DNA from: Bryobacteraceae bacterium
GTDB taxonomy: Bacteria; Acidobacteriota; Terriglobia; Bryobacterales; Bryobacteraceae
Direction: 5' to 3'
Assembly: GCA_947458745.1 (NCBI GenBank)
Contig: CANGYQ010000015.1
Span: 1 to 64,000, forward strand
DNA: 64,000 nucleotides
The position numbers were made by a program, and so were the translations under genes. How positions within the stretch are numbered: the stretch's first letter is position 1; every line of letters begins with the position of its first letter. The notes under the pieces are model-generated. The model saw only the letters and a program-made list of their open reading frames with translations. It made no database searches and had not been told where the DNA came from. Of the stretch, positions 43,972 to 52,450 are shown in pieces.

Positions 43972-45379
43972 CGGCGGTTGCCGGCAGCGCGTTCCGCAGC
44001 GCCTCGGGCGATGGGAAGCTGTGGTCGGTCTTGAGCCAGATCAACGGCACCCCGGTGAACACCGACCTGGCAAAGCGGAAGGTTGCAGAGACAGTGGCCG
44101 CCGTGTTGATGAGATTCGCCCAGACCGCGCGAAGCGGCGTCAGTAACGCGAAACCCCAGCCGTAGACCTTGGCCGTCCAGACAGCTCGGGTGACCAGCCG
44201 CACCACCTGGAACACGATTCCAGGCCACACGAGCACCGGCACCCCTTGCCCCAACCCCCAGGGCCGTCCGGCATGCTGGGCGATCGTGAAGGTGATGGCC
44301 CCGTAGGCGAAGATCAGATTCGCCAGCAGGCTCAGTGGATTGCCCAGCAACCCTTTGCGGTCCCGCCAGAACCAATACCGCTCCCGCCACGTGCGGCCCC
44401 ATCCGTTCCGCTGCCAGCCTTGCAGCGCAATACCCGAGATCCAGCGGGTGCGCTGCCGGATGGCCGAAGAAAGCGATTGAGGGAAGAACTCCCGCGTGGC
44501 CACCAAGTCCGGCCCAACTTCCAGAAAGATCTGCGGCAGGCCCAGTTGGTGAATGCGGTAGCCGATCTGGTAGTCCTCCGTCAGGCAGCCGGGGTCAAAC
44601 ACCCGGTTGGACTCAGACCGCGCCAGCAGTTCCAAGGCCCGCCGCGAGAAGGCCGTGCCGACGCCACAGGAGGGCAGAAAACCACCGGCCGCCACGCGCG
44701 CGGCTAAGTCCTTGCCTTGCGATTCGGCGAACTCATCGCAGTAGATTCCGTGGGTCAGTTCTCCTGGTGCCGTCGGCAGCGGCAAGACCGGGATCTGCAC
44801 CATATCGTAAGCCCCGATGTAACGGTTGACCGCATTGAGCGACGCCGGATCGATCAGGTCTTCCGCGTCGTGGGTGATGACCGCTCGGAACCGCTGGCCA
44901 CTGCTCTCTTCTTCCAGCAGCAGATGCTGAAACAACCAGTTGAGACAATCGGCCTTGGACGTTGGGCCATCGTGGGGGACGACGCAGAGGCGAATCCGCT
45001 CATCCTGCCGGGCCTCCTCCTGGATGGCCTCCAGCGTCTCGGGATCGTTGGGATAGGCGCCCGCAAAGACGATGTAGTTTCGATAGCGGAGGGCTTGGGT
45101 GTTGTGGGCCAGCATCTGCGCGATGACCGCGCTCTCCTGCCAGCACGGAATGAAGATGGCGAGCCGTTGTTCACTGCGTGGCACGGCGGGCAGCGGCGGT
45201 ACGGGTTGTGCGCGATGCCAAAGGGCCAGCAAGTCCACACTCAGGTCGTCAATCCCGCTGAGCAGGAGCCAGAATGCCAGCACCGGCAGGACGGCCAGCA
45301 ACAGGCTATCGGCGGCCTGCAGAGCCCCCCAGGGACTGGCAAGTGCCTGGGCGGTAAGGGTGGCGGCTTCCGGGGGCAC
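43919..45379 (-). CDS. NfrB-like membrane glycosyltransferase (GT2 type)
   Basis: 486 residues. An N-terminal membrane helix (LLLAVLPVLAFWLLLSGI), then a GT-A domain: LAIFIPCWQESAVIAQML, ITHDAEDLIDPASLNAV, SCGVGTAFSRRAL, CLTEDYQIGYRIHQLG and QRTRWISGIALQGW (QxxRW). Two or three further membrane helices follow (NLIFAYGAITFTIAQ, GIVFQVVRLVTRAVW). This is the layout of NfrB, the inner-membrane part of the N4 phage receptor pathway, which makes a surface polysaccharide; no NfrA partner or cyclic-di-GMP-binding domain is seen here. A standalone GT2 for envelope polysaccharide is the simplest reading. Confidence 0.85.
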   Translation of the reverse strand: MPPEAATLTAQALASPWGALQAADSLLLAVLPVLAFWLLLSGIDDLSVDLLALWHRAQPVPPLPAVPRSEQRLAIFIPCWQESAVIAQMLAHNTQALRYRNYIVFAGAYPNDPETLEAIQEEARQDERIRLCVVPHDGPTSKADCLNWLFQHLLLEEESSGQRFRAVITHDAEDLIDPASLNAVNRYIGAYDMVQIPVLPLPTAPGELTHGIYCDEFAESQGKDLAARVAAGGFLPSCGVGTAFSRRALELLARSESNRVFDPGCLTEDYQIGYRIHQLGLPQIFLEVGPDLVATREFFPQSLSSAIRQRTRWISGIALQGWQRNGWGRTWRERYWFWRDRKGLLGNPLSLLANLIFAYGAITFTIAQHAGRPWGLGQGVPVLVWPGIVFQVVRLVTRAVWTAKVYGWGFALLTPLRAVWANLINTAATVSATFRFARSVFTGVPLIWLKTDHSFPSPEALRNALPATAASVAAAPVPRARVVSRS

Positions 45380-45440
45380 GATACAAGAGGTAGTTGGCGC
45401 GCCACGCCGATCCTCTCAGTTGAAATGCGACAATCGGGCC

Positions 45441-46184
45441 ATGTTTGCCCTACTGTTGCTTTTATCCGCCGCGGATTTCCGTTTCGCCATCATTGGCGAC
45501 CGGACGGGAACAGAGAATCCAGGCGTCTACGCGCAGGTGTGGCGCGATGCGGCCCAAGCCAAGCCAGCCTTCGCGATCACCATCGGCGACATGATCCAAG
45601 GGGACTCCCCGGCCACTGCGTCGCGTGAATGGAAGGAAGCGTTTGCGCTGATGGCCCCGTCGCTGAAGAGGTACTACGTCCAAGGCAATCATGACCGGGA
45701 CTTCAAGACTCACATCCAGCAACCGGCTCTCCATAGCTTCGACCATGAAGGCTCGCACTTTGTCCTGCTGGGCGATTCGCCGGGTGACGTGTTCAGCGCG
45801 GAACAGGCGGAGTTTTTGAAGGCGGACCTGGAGAAGCATCAAGCCGCCAAGCTGAAGTTTGTCCTGCTGCACCGGCCGGTCTGGTTTACGGGCTTGCATG
45901 AGATTGCCCAGAAGTACGGCGTCCACACGGTCTTCAGCGGCCACGTCCACCGCTACGCACGGCTGGAGCGGGACGGCGTGCAGTATGTGCTGGTAGGGTC
46001 CAGTGGGGGCAGCTTGCGAGGGCAAAATCCGAATGACCACTTCGCCGATGGATGGTTTTATTCCCACATCGTGGCGGACATCCAGGGCGACGCCGTGAAG
46101 CTGGAGATGAAGGAGACGGGCGCACCTTTCGGCAAGAGCCGCCGCTTCCTGGTGGGGCAGGAGAAGGCAGCGGGGTTGAAGTAG
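45441..46184 (+). CDS. Calcineurin-like metallophosphoesterase
   Basis: 247 residues from ATG 45441. The start is placed here because MFALLLLLSAADFRFAIIGD gives a short signal-like start and the first metal motif; the frame is open to 45099 only by running antisense to the glycosyltransferase. Metal-site blocks: FAIIGDRTG, ITIGDMIQGDS, VQGNHDRD, VLLHRPVW and FSGHVHRYARLE. It probably hydrolyses a phosphate ester outside the cytoplasm. GACAAT ends 6 nt before ATG. Confidence 0.88.
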   Translation: MFALLLLLSAADFRFAIIGDRTGTENPGVYAQVWRDAAQAKPAFAITIGDMIQGDSPATASREWKEAFALMAPSLKRYYVQGNHDRDFKTHIQQPALHSFDHEGSHFVLLGDSPGDVFSAEQAEFLKADLEKHQAAKLKFVLLHRPVWFTGLHEIAQKYGVHTVFSGHVHRYARLERDGVQYVLVGSSGGSLRGQNPNDHFADGWFYSHIVADIQGDAVKLEMKETGAPFGKSRRFLVGQEKAAGLK

Positions 46185-46208
46185 CCCGGCGCTACCGGAT
46201 TCCGGGGC

Positions 46209-46304
46209 GGCACTACGGACCTTGGCAGGTCCGAAGCGATTCAGGCCAAGCATATGGCGGAGGCGGTCGGGTACCGGTCGCTCGACCGGGCGTACTGGAA
46301 GTAG
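46209..46304 (+). pseudogene. YifB/ComM-type Mg-chelatase-like protein, C-terminal relic
   Basis: Immediately after the metallophosphoesterase, in the same frame, GTTDLGRSEAIQAKHMAEA then VGYRSLDRAYWK ends at TAG 46302-46304. The end 'I...H..EA(V/I)xYRSLDRxYW' is the C-terminal signature of YifB/ComM ATPase-like proteins (RTIADL...IQ..H..EA.QYRSLDR). Only the last 30 residues remain and there is no start; a deletion of the rest is inferred. Confidence 0.65.
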
Positions 46305-46334
46305 CTGGGCCTGGTTGGCGTATGATGCGAGAGC

Positions 46335-46586
46335 GTGGGCACTTTCACGGATGATCGCCGCGACTGCATTCCGGGCACCGAGGCCCCGCCCTTGCGAACG
46401 CCGATGCAGTTTTCTAGCGTGACGCGGACGCTCTATTTCGCCGGGCGGCAGGTGAAGGTGGAGGGGCGGTATGGGGTTGGCGGCTACGTCGAGTGGCCGC
46501 AGTTTTTGGCGCAGCCAGACAATGCTGCACAGATGGCGCCATGTCGAGCAGCGATTTCACGTATTCGGAATCCTCCAATTCAATGA
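46335..46586 (+). CDS. Short open frame of unknown function
   Basis: 83 codons from GTG 46335: GTFTDDRRDCIPGTEAPPLR, TPMQFSSVTRTLYFAGRQVK and YGVGGYVEWPQFLAQPDN. TATGAT ends 8 nt before GTG. The first 60 residues read like real protein, the last 20 do not, so it could be the 5' remnant of a larger gene. No family recognised. Confidence 0.35.
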   Translation: MGTFTDDRRDCIPGTEAPPLRTPMQFSSVTRTLYFAGRQVKVEGRYGVGGYVEWPQFLAQPDNAAQMAPCRAAISRIRNPPIQ

Positions 46587-47053
46587 CAACAGTTGCCATT
46601 GTTTTGCACATACTTTCACATCAAGTGCCGGTAGACAAGCCACCAACGACAATTTGTGAACTGTTTAAGGATCTCCGTTCGAGCGCCAACAAAGTGGTTC
46701 ACATTGAAGGCTTCCTGATGCTGTCTAATGAGTTGTCAGGGCTGCTTGACACGCGTTGTAGCGATCACTTCATCACTGACGGATACACTTGGCCGACTGC
46801 GCTGACCTTGAACGTGGATTCGAGACCTCAGGCCTATCAAGAGATCGCGGCTTTACGACGCCCCCGACTTGGTGCGGTGTACTACCGAGTGCAGATAAAG
46901 GGCGTGTTGAGAATGAGGAAAGAGTACATATTGGTAAATGTACGCGGTCGAATAACTAGTAACGGCTTCGGACACCTCGGTCTATATCCCGCGGAGTTGG
47001 ATGTTGAGGGGTTTCGGCTACTGAGCGGTACACCATTGGACAAGATCCCTTAG
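46583..47053 (+). CDS. Hypothetical protein
   Basis: 156 residues from ATG 46583. Visible: TTICELFKDLRSSANKVVHI, CSDHFITDGYTWPTALTL and YYRVQIKGVLRMRKEYILVNV. The 'ICELxKDL...(C..).FITDGYTWPxAL' order occurs in acidobacterial hypothetical proteins with an OB-like beta core; the function is not known. The region is visibly less GC-rich than the neighbours, which hints at acquisition. The start could be earlier in the frame (46493), but that extension overlaps unrelated sequence. Confidence 0.6.
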   Translation: MTTVAIVLHILSHQVPVDKPPTTICELFKDLRSSANKVVHIEGFLMLSNELSGLLDTRCSDHFITDGYTWPTALTLNVDSRPQAYQEIAALRRPRLGAVYYRVQIKGVLRMRKEYILVNVRGRITSNGFGHLGLYPAELDVEGFRLLSGTPLDKIP

Positions 47054-47163
47054 ATAAGAACGCATCGTATCGCGGTTCGGCGCCAGTATTCAACGTGACG
47101 GCGGACCCGACGACCAAGCGGCTACGCTTCCTCTTGGTTCGCCAAGAATTGGCGGGAAGGTCA

Positions 47164-47420
47164 TCACTGGGCCAGAGGTCTGCTCGGCGGAGCGCTGCTA
47201 CCAGTGGCGCACATATTGGGATTTAGGTCCTGTTCCTTCGCCGCGGCGATGACTCCGAGGATGCCAATGACGTCGATTCCTTGGGCCGGGCCAGCGCGCC
47301 GCCGCAGGCGGTCTGCGATCGAAATAGCGCCGGTATCGATCTATTTGGGCGAGTGTGATGGCTTCGGCTTCACCCGGATGAAGAGCCAAGCGGCTCCATT
47401 TCCCCTTCAAGGCGGAATGA
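47164..47420 (-). pseudogene. DUF3368-type PIN-like protein, frameshifted relic
   Basis: On the minus strand LALHPGEAEAITLAQID is followed, after a one- or two-base shift near 47325-47340, by GAISIADRLRRRAGPAQGID and VIGILGVIAAAKEQDLNP, ending at TGA 47164-47166. The pair 'L..GEAEAI.LA' and 'I.V.G.LGV...AK..GL.P' is the DUF3368 signature of PIN-like toxins. No start codon or N-terminal Asp cluster is recognisable, so this is a toxin-gene remnant. Confidence 0.65.
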
Positions 47421-47612
47421 TGCGCCAGATAGGTGTTACGCCGCCCTTCATTCCCGGTCAGTCGAGAAATACACGGGTGTCCGTGTGGGTTATCGAGAGG
47501 CCGCGCTCGCCGGAAAGGTGATTTGTGTATGCTGGGAGATCTCTCGGGCCCGGCACCGCGAGGCCCCGTTGCTTGCTGCGCCTCCGACTTCACTTCAGGA
47601 GCCTCCGATTCA

Positions 47613-49655
47613 ATGCTTACCGTTGCTTTTGGCCTGATCTTTTCAGCGGTCTTGCTGGCCCAGCCGGCCCCTGTGACGCTGGCCGATTACTACCGGATGG
47701 AAACGCTCTCGTCGCCGGCTATTTCGCCCGATGGCAAGCGAGTGGCCTATGTCAGGACCACCATCGTCGAAGCCGAGAACCGCCGGCATAGTGAGATCTG
47801 GCTGGTGCCCGCAGATGGTTCCGCAGCGGCGGTCCGGGTGGCGGGAGAAACGGGTGGCGCGACCGCGCCGCAGTGGAGCCCGGATGGCCAGTTGCTGGCC
47901 TTCACTTCAGCGGGCAAGACCTACTTCCTGAAGATGGATGCGCCGGGTACGCCGCGCGTTGAGATCCCTGGTGTCGAGGGCCGTCCGGTCTTCAGCCCAG
48001 ACAACGTCTGGATTGCCTTCAGCAAGCGCACGCCGCCGCCCGCGAAACCCGCCGCGGAGCTTTCGGAGTTCGACCGCCAGGTGGAGAAGCGCTTCAAGGG
48101 CCGCATCTACGACTGGATGAATTTCCGGTTCGACGGCCGGGGCTATTTGCCGGACCCGCGCGACCCGGTGGCTACGCCGCCGCAAGAGCTGTACGTTGTT
48201 GCCCGCGCTGGCGGTGCACCGCTGCAGTTGACGCGGTTGGGCGTGGACGTGAGCGGCGTCACCTGGTCACCCGACAGCCAGCGGCTGGCCTTTACGGCCA
48301 ACACGCACCAGCGTGATGAGTATGCATATGAGCGGGCGGATCTCTATACGGTGACGCGTGACGGCCAGAGCCTGCTGCGCTTGTCCGCCGATGATGGTTA
48401 TCACCACCAGAACCCCACGTGGTCACCCGATGGCCACTCAATCGCCGTGGTCCGGGAGCAGGGCCTGGGTTTGGTGCTGAAGCTAAAGCAGCGCTTTGGC
48501 AGCCCCGAGGACATTGCGGTGTTCTCTGCTGCCACCGCCCAGCCGCCGCGAAACCTTACTGCCAACTGGGACGGCATGCCGGTGTCTCCACGCTGGTCTG
48601 CGGATGGCCAAACGATCTATTTTGAAGCTCAGGATCGGGGCACCGCGCACCTGTTCCGGTTGACGGTGGCGACGGGCGAAGTGCAGCCCGTGACGAAGGG
48701 CGACCGCGTGCTGTCTGGCTTCTCCATGACTGAACCGGGCGGGCAGATGGCGTATCTGGGCAGTGACCCCGAACACCCCAATACGCTCTTCATCGCGCCA
48801 TTTAATGGCATCACCGCTGGTGCGGAGAAGATGCTGACCACGCCCGCCGCCTTTCAACTGGGAGCGACGGAACGCATTCGCTTTGACAGCAAGGACGGCA
48901 CCTCAATTGATGGCTGGGTGCTGCTGCCTCCCGGCTATAGCGCGAGCAGAGGCAAGTATCCGCTGATCCTGACCAGCCACGGCGGCCCACATGGAGCCTA
49001 TGCCAACAACTTCGCTTACCCGCACCAACTGCTGGCGGCGGCAGGGTACATCGTGGTCTCCACCAATCCGCGAGCCAGCACGGGCTACGGCGAGAAGTTC
49101 CGCTGGGGCACGTGGGGTGCTTGGGGCGACCGGGACATGGAGGACGTGATGGCGGGCTTGGACTACGCACTGCGCCACTACTCAGCGGACCCCAAGCGCC
49201 TGGGCGTCACGGGGTATTCCTATGGTGGCTTTTTGACCAACTGGCTGATCGGCCACACGAATCGCTTTGCGGCGGCGGTGGTTGGCGCGGGGCCCACCAA
49301 CTGGATCAGCAACTACGGCACGGGCGACATTCCGCGCACGAAGGAAACGGAGTTTCTCGGCTATCCCTGGGAGCCGGAAGGCAACCGCACCATGATTCGC
49401 CAATCGCCCATTACGTACGCTGATAAGGTCTCAACGCCGACGCTGTTCGTGCATGGTGAGGCCGACCATCGGGTGCCGATTGCGCAGGCCGAGGAGATGT
49501 ACACCGCCTTGAAGAAACGCCAGATTCCCGCGAAGTTTGTGCGCTATCCGAATACGTCGCATGGTGGCTGGTCACCCTGGGATACGGTGCACCGCTACCG
49601 GCAGGAGCTGCTGTGGTGGCAACAGTATCTGGGTACCGGGCCGACGCCCAACTAG
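47613..49655 (+). CDS. S9-family prolyl oligopeptidase-like peptidase
   Basis: 680 residues from ATG 47613 with AGGAG upstream; the extension in frame to 47433 is not protein-like. Signal peptide (MLTVAFGLIFSAVLLAQ), then WD40-like propeller (SPAISPDGKRVAYVRTT, APQWSPDGQLLAFTS, PTWSPDGHSIAVV). The C-terminal alpha/beta hydrolase has nucleophile GYSYGGFLTNW (GxSxGG), Asp in VHGEADHRVPIAQ and His in NTSHGGW. It is an acylaminoacyl- or dipeptidyl-peptidase type, exported. It probably degrades peptides together with the next gene, a proline aminopeptidase 23 bp downstream. Confidence 0.94.
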   Translation: MLTVAFGLIFSAVLLAQPAPVTLADYYRMETLSSPAISPDGKRVAYVRTTIVEAENRRHSEIWLVPADGSAAAVRVAGETGGATAPQWSPDGQLLAFTSAGKTYFLKMDAPGTPRVEIPGVEGRPVFSPDNVWIAFSKRTPPPAKPAAELSEFDRQVEKRFKGRIYDWMNFRFDGRGYLPDPRDPVATPPQELYVVARAGGAPLQLTRLGVDVSGVTWSPDSQRLAFTANTHQRDEYAYERADLYTVTRDGQSLLRLSADDGYHHQNPTWSPDGHSIAVVREQGLGLVLKLKQRFGSPEDIAVFSAATAQPPRNLTANWDGMPVSPRWSADGQTIYFEAQDRGTAHLFRLTVATGEVQPVTKGDRVLSGFSMTEPGGQMAYLGSDPEHPNTLFIAPFNGITAGAEKMLTTPAAFQLGATERIRFDSKDGTSIDGWVLLPPGYSASRGKYPLILTSHGGPHGAYANNFAYPHQLLAAAGYIVVSTNPRASTGYGEKFRWGTWGAWGDRDMEDVMAGLDYALRHYSADPKRLGVTGYSYGGFLTNWLIGHTNRFAAAVVGAGPTNWISNYGTGDIPRTKETEFLGYPWEPEGNRTMIRQSPITYADKVSTPTLFVHGEADHRVPIAQAEEMYTALKKRQIPAKFVRYPNTSHGGWSPWDTVHRYRQELLWWQQYLGTGPTPN

Positions 49656-49678
49656 AGCATCTAAGCAGAGTTAACCGT

Positions 49679-51097
49679 ATGACCTTCCCTCGCTTGTTTC
49701 TGTTCGCCCTGGCCGCCCCGGCCTTCGGCCAAAGCGCGCTCTACTACCAGCAGGATTTTCCCGCTGAGGAGTTTCGCACGCGCTGGTCGAAGATCTATGC
49801 CCAGATCGGCACCAACGCGGTAGCTGTGGTGCAGGGTGCGCCCTTTGGGCGGGGCTTTGCCTTCCCGCGCCAATCGAACGAGTTCTATTACCTGTGTGGC
49901 GTGGAGACGCCGCATTCGTATCTTTTGCTTGATGGCCGGACCAAGAAGGCGACGCTCTATCTACCGCCGCGCAATCGGCGGCTGGAGCAGAGTGAGGGGC
50001 GGGTGCTGTCCGCCGACGATGCTCAGTTGGCGCAACAGTACACCGGGGCCGACACGGTGCTGAGCACTGAGGCCATGCGCACCAACTGGCTGGGCGAACA
50101 GGGCGGCGTGCCCGCCACCATCTACACGCTGTTTTCGCCCGCCGAAGGGGCCGCGCAGCAGCGGATTGAAGCGCAGGCCTCTAACGCCGCCATCTCGCTG
50201 GACCCCTGGGATGGGCGGCTCTCCCGCGAAGAGCATTTCGCCGCGCTGATCCGCAACCGGTATCCGCGCGCCAAAGTGGAAGACCTGACGCCTATCCTGG
50301 ACGAACTGCGCAGCGTCAAGAGCACGCGCGAGATCGCGCTGATCCGCCGGGCCTCGCAACTGGCGGGCTACGCCATCATGGAAGCGATCAAGACCACGCG
50401 CGCCGGGTTATCGGAGTATCACCTGGACGCGGCGGCGCGCTATGTGTTTCTGGCGGGCGGCGCGCGCCTGGAAGGCTACCGCTCGATCACCGCCGCGGGC
50501 ACGGCCAATATCTGGAATCCGCACTACTACCGCAATCTGAGCCCGCTGAAGAATGGCGATCTGGTGCTGATGGACTTTGCACCGGACTATCGCTACTACA
50601 CCAGCGACGTGACGCGGATGTGGCCCGTGAACGGCAAGTTTACGCCCGCTCAGCGCGAGTTGCTGGGGTTTGTCCTGGAGTATCGCGACGCCATCCTGGC
50701 ACGGATCAAACCGGGCAAGACCGTGGACCAGATCCGCGATGAGACGCGGGCGGACATGGAAGCGGTGTTCGCCCGCTGGAAGTTCTCGAAACCCAGCTAT
50801 GAGCGGGGCGCGCGGCTGCTGGTGGAAAGTGGCGGCGGCGTCTTCTCGCACCCAGTAGGGCTGGCCGTGCACGACGATGGCCCATACCATCGCGGTCCGC
50901 TGAAGCCAGGGCATGTCTTCTCGATCGACCCGCAGCTGCGCGTCCAGGATGAGAACCTCTACATCCGCTATGAAGACGTGATCGTGATCACTGAAACCGG
51001 CTACGAGAACTTTACGGACTTCCTTCCGTCCAAGCTGGCGGACATCGAGAAGCTGATGGGCGGCGCGGGGATGCTGCAACAGTTTCCGCCGCGATAG
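49679..51097 (+). CDS. M24 aminopeptidase P-like metallopeptidase
   Basis: 472 residues from ATG 49679, with signal peptide (MTFPRLFLFALAAPAFGQS). N-terminal AMP_N domain (RSNEFYYLCGVETPHSYLLLDG pattern), then the pita-bread catalytic domain: MDFAPDYRYYTSDVTRMWPV (two Asp ligands), FSHPVGLAVHDDGPYH (His ligand), and Glu ligands in VIVITETGYEN with PLKPGHVFSIDPQLR. It cleaves an N-terminal residue before proline. It converges on the ankyrin gene with a 4-bp gap. Confidence 0.94.
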   Translation: MTFPRLFLFALAAPAFGQSALYYQQDFPAEEFRTRWSKIYAQIGTNAVAVVQGAPFGRGFAFPRQSNEFYYLCGVETPHSYLLLDGRTKKATLYLPPRNRRLEQSEGRVLSADDAQLAQQYTGADTVLSTEAMRTNWLGEQGGVPATIYTLFSPAEGAAQQRIEAQASNAAISLDPWDGRLSREEHFAALIRNRYPRAKVEDLTPILDELRSVKSTREIALIRRASQLAGYAIMEAIKTTRAGLSEYHLDAAARYVFLAGGARLEGYRSITAAGTANIWNPHYYRNLSPLKNGDLVLMDFAPDYRYYTSDVTRMWPVNGKFTPAQRELLGFVLEYRDAILARIKPGKTVDQIRDETRADMEAVFARWKFSKPSYERGARLLVESGGGVFSHPVGLAVHDDGPYHRGPLKPGHVFSIDPQLRVQDENLYIRYEDVIVITETGYENFTDFLPSKLADIEKLMGGAGMLQQFPPR

Positions 51098-51101
51098 GGC
51101 G

Positions 51102-52397
51102 TTACTGCGCCTTCGGCGGCGCTTTGGCGGCCATGATCTTGCGCATCAGCTCGATGGTTGGCTTTGGTGCCTCGAATTCGGCTTCTTCCAGCGGCGTGCG
51201 GCCGAAACGGTCCTTGATGGTGAGGTCCGCGCCACGGTCCACCAGCAGTTGAATGATCTCGTTAGCTCCAAAGCGGATGGCGGTGTGGAGAGCGTTACCG
51301 CCGCCTTTGCGGGATTCGTTGATGTCGGCACCTTGTTCCAGGACGAACTTGACGGCGTCAATCTTGCGGCTGCCGGTGGTCAGCAGGAGAGCGCCCACGC
51401 CATCGGGGTTCTTCTCCTTGGGGTCGGAGCCCAGCTTGATCAGTTCCTTCATCAGTTCCACATTGCCGGCTTCGGCGGCGGTCAGAAATGGCGTAAGGCC
51501 ATAGTTGCGGAACGGGCTGGGACGTTGCCCGGCCTGTACTTCGGTTCGCGCTTGCAGGCTGGCCCCTCGCGCCACCAGGTCGCGTACCAGTGCGGTCTTG
51601 CCTTGGCGGACCGCCTCATGCAGGGGCGTGCCTCCGTTGGTGTCCTTGGCGTTGACATCGGCGCCCTTCTCCAGCAGCATCCGCGCGACGGCTTCGTGCC
51701 CGCGCGCGAGGGCGATGGAAAAGGCGGTGCTGCCATCCGGAGCCTTGGCCAACGCATCGGCGCCCGCCGTCAGCAAGGCCTGGACACTGGGCTGGTCGCC
51801 CCGTTGGGCCGCCAGCAGCAGCGGCGTGTAGCGGCCCTTGGAGACGGCCTTGGGGTCGGCACCCTTTTCGAGCAGCAGCTTGACGATCTCGGCCTTGCCT
51901 TCCGCCGTGGCCCACATCAACGCAGTTTGTCCCGCGCGATCTTCGGCTATGTTCACCAATGCCCCGGCATCCAGCAACAGCTTTACCAGCGCCGCATTGC
52001 CGCTATTGACCGCCAGCATCAACGCCGATTCGCCATTCCAGCGCCGGGCGTTCACGTCGGCCTTGGCGTCCAGCAACAGCTTCGCCACCGCCGCATTGCC
52101 CTGCCCGCAGGCCAGTGTCAGCGGAGTCTCGGCGTTCTCGTCCGCGACATTTACCTTGGCCCCGGCCCGCACAAGGACGCTAACCAATTCGGCATCCTCC
52201 CGCCGCGCCGCCCAGCCGAGCGCGGTGGAACCATCGGCGCGCGCAGCATTGACATCCGCGCCCTGCTTCACCAGTTCCAGCACCAGCTTCTGGTCCCGTT
52301 GCTGCACCGCCGTGATCAAGCGGCTGTCCGCGGCCAGCGCTATCGCACAAGTCGTGAAGAAAACAAGCCATCCCAGCCGCCGGGAACACAATCTCAT
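51102..52397 (-). CDS. Exported ankyrin-repeat protein
   Basis: 431 residues from ATG 52397. Signal peptide (MRLCSRRLGWLVFFTTCAIALAAD), then about eleven ankyrin repeats of 33 residues, for example ADVNAARADGSTALGWAARREDA, ADVNAKDTNGGTPLHEAVRQGKTA and ADLTIKDRFGRTPLEEAEFEAP. It ends in a short lysine/alanine tail. Ankyrins bind other proteins; the partner is unknown. The frame is open to 52463 but the earlier part lies before the signal peptide. TATCAT ends 6 nt before ATG. Confidence 0.9.
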   Translation of the reverse strand: MRLCSRRLGWLVFFTTCAIALAADSRLITAVQQRDQKLVLELVKQGADVNAARADGSTALGWAARREDAELVSVLVRAGAKVNVADENAETPLTLACGQGNAAVAKLLLDAKADVNARRWNGESALMLAVNSGNAALVKLLLDAGALVNIAEDRAGQTALMWATAEGKAEIVKLLLEKGADPKAVSKGRYTPLLLAAQRGDQPSVQALLTAGADALAKAPDGSTAFSIALARGHEAVARMLLEKGADVNAKDTNGGTPLHEAVRQGKTALVRDLVARGASLQARTEVQAGQRPSPFRNYGLTPFLTAAEAGNVELMKELIKLGSDPKEKNPDGVGALLLTTGSRKIDAVKFVLEQGADINESRKGGGNALHTAIRFGANEIIQLLVDRGADLTIKDRFGRTPLEEAEFEAPKPTIELMRKIMAAKAPPKAQ

Positions 52398-52450
52398 GAT
52401 TGAATGATATAAGCTGCCTTGCGGCAAGCGAAAAGGCTGCCTTCCATACG

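Noticed and set aside
45099..45440. Extension of the metallophosphoesterase frame
   Set aside because: It is antisense to the glycosyltransferase; the natural start with the first metal motif is 45441.
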